Shown here: piece by piece, positions 6,968-7,619 of the stretch | How the letters are laid out: every line of letters starts with the position of its first letter | Position numbering within the stretch: position 1 is the stretch's first letter | Assembly: GCA_021157745.1 (NCBI GenBank) | Contig: JAGGWA010000094.1 | Location: forward strand, 1-7,619 | Origin: Thermoplasmata archaeon | Lineage (GTDB): Archaea; Thermoplasmatota; E2; UBA202; JdFR-43 | DNA: 7,619 bases | Reading direction: 5' to 3' | Notes under the pieces: model-generated | What the model was told of the DNA's origin: nothing | Seen by the model: only the letters and a program-made list of their open reading frames with translations | The model's database searches: none | Position numbers and translations under genes: made by a program

Positions 6968-7619
6968 GGAAAGCCATATCTCTTTTAATTTTTTTATTTC
7001 TTTCCATGCCAACTTTCAATGGAATTTATACTAAAAACAACATACTGGAAAAACATGTTTCCGTTCAAAATTTCGATGACAGAGATGGAGCACATTTTAA
7101 ATATTACGAGAATGACAGCCATGTTGGCAACTGGTATGAATGGTGGTATTTTAATGTAAAAGGCAGCAATAAAGCTTTACTGCTGTATTTTTTCACATTT
7201 GGAAACCTGAACAACAAAATTTTATCATCAGTAGGAGTTTTTGCAGCATTTTTTGATGAGGATGAAAGCATTGAAAGCATAACGAGCTATCCCCTAATCA
7301 ATTATAGCTTGGATTATGAAAAATGCAATGTTACCATAGCCGGAAATTTCGCTCGTGAGTATGAAAATGGTTACATGCTATATTACAGCTCCCCTCATCT
7401 CGAGATACATGCTGAAATTCGTAGCCATGCAATGCCTTTTGGAGGGGAGCCAACGAGACTAAAGAACTGGCAATGGATGGCATGGTATGTTGCTGTGCCA
7501 TATGGAAATGCGAGCGTAACGGTTATAACAAAAGAAAAACAATACAAATTTTATGGTGTTGCATATCATGACCATAACTGGGGGATGGCAAAAGCGATGC
7601 AATTGAAATGGGATTGGGG
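6964..7619 (+). CDS. Secreted lipocalin-like protein, CrtC/AttH type (N-terminal part)
   Basis: A frame of 218 codons from the ATG at 6964, running off the right edge. The ATG shares ATGA with the AOR stop, so translation is probably coupled and the gene belongs to the ferredoxin-AOR operon. It starts MRKAISLLIFLFLSMPT, a short signal peptide or anchor, so the product acts outside the membrane. Two motifs stand out: WYEWWYFNVKG (57-67) and YHDHNWG (201-207) followed by W-x-W. This pairing is typical of the lipocalin-like superfamily containing carotenoid hydratase CrtC, AttH and tocopherol-cyclase-like proteins, which bind or modify hydrophobic molecules. Several NxS/T sequons are present (for example NDS at 50 and NYS at 113). 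Which reaction, if any, it performs is unknown. The family call is from memory of the motif pair. Confidence 0.6.
   Translation, partial: MRKAISLLIFLFLSMPTFNGIYTKNNILEKHVSVQNFDDRDGAHFKYYENDSHVGNWYEWWYFNVKGSNKALLLYFFTFGNLNNKILSSVGVFAAFFDEDESIESITSYPLINYSLDYEKCNVTIAGNFAREYENGYMLYYSSPHLEIHAEIRSHAMPFGGEPTRLKNWQWMAWYVAVPYGNASVTVITKEKQYKFYGVAYHDHNWGMAKAMQLKWDW

Noticed and set aside
1..7619. CRISPR array, tRNA or rRNA, insertion sequence, or attachment site
   Set aside because: I saw no regularly spaced direct repeats, no tRNA-like cloverleaf, no transposase and no terminal inverted repeats.

Overview
The window looks like chromosomal DNA of an anaerobic, protein- and amino-acid-degrading archaeon. 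Evidence includes a complete tungsten/molybdenum-type aldehyde ferredoxin oxidoreductase (AOR) with a four-cluster Fe-S partner, archaeal TATA-like boxes about 24 bp before start codons, GGTGAT and GGAGGG ribosome-binding sequences, start/stop overlaps, and secreted proteins carrying aspartate-rich calcium-type repeats. I infer a Thermoplasmatota-like euryarchaeon (for example the sediment Marine Benthic Group D type). No marker gene in the window proves this.

Left part (1-1945, all minus strand). A short open frame with a signal peptide (1945-1775) runs into a large caspase-family protease frame (1794-229) in a different reading frame. The two read best as one exported protease gene split by a single-base shift. 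Four bases past its stop a lipoprotein gene starts and runs off the left edge. Bases 1946-2147 hold no convincing gene; they contain the likely protease promoter and a weak T-rich terminator for the next operon.

Middle (2148-4636, minus strand). hutU (urocanate hydratase, histidine degradation) overlaps a ten-helix EamA/DMT transporter gene by 4 bases (GTGA).

Right part (4720-7619, plus strand). A three-gene operon reads away from hutU: a 132-residue ferredoxin-like protein with sixteen cysteines, a 615-residue AOR one base later behind a strong ribosome-binding site, and, by an ATGA overlap, a secreted lipocalin-like protein of the CrtC/AttH type that runs off the right edge. The divergent gap 4637-4719 has one TATA-like box facing each way, each placed for leaderless transcription.

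Together the genes suggest extracellular protein cleavage, amino-acid catabolism (histidine via urocanate) and oxidation or reduction of aldehydes through a ferredoxin-type electron carrier. The least ordinary items are the multi-domain secreted caspase with its split signal peptide and lipoprotein neighbour, and the secreted lipocalin-like gene coupled to the AOR.
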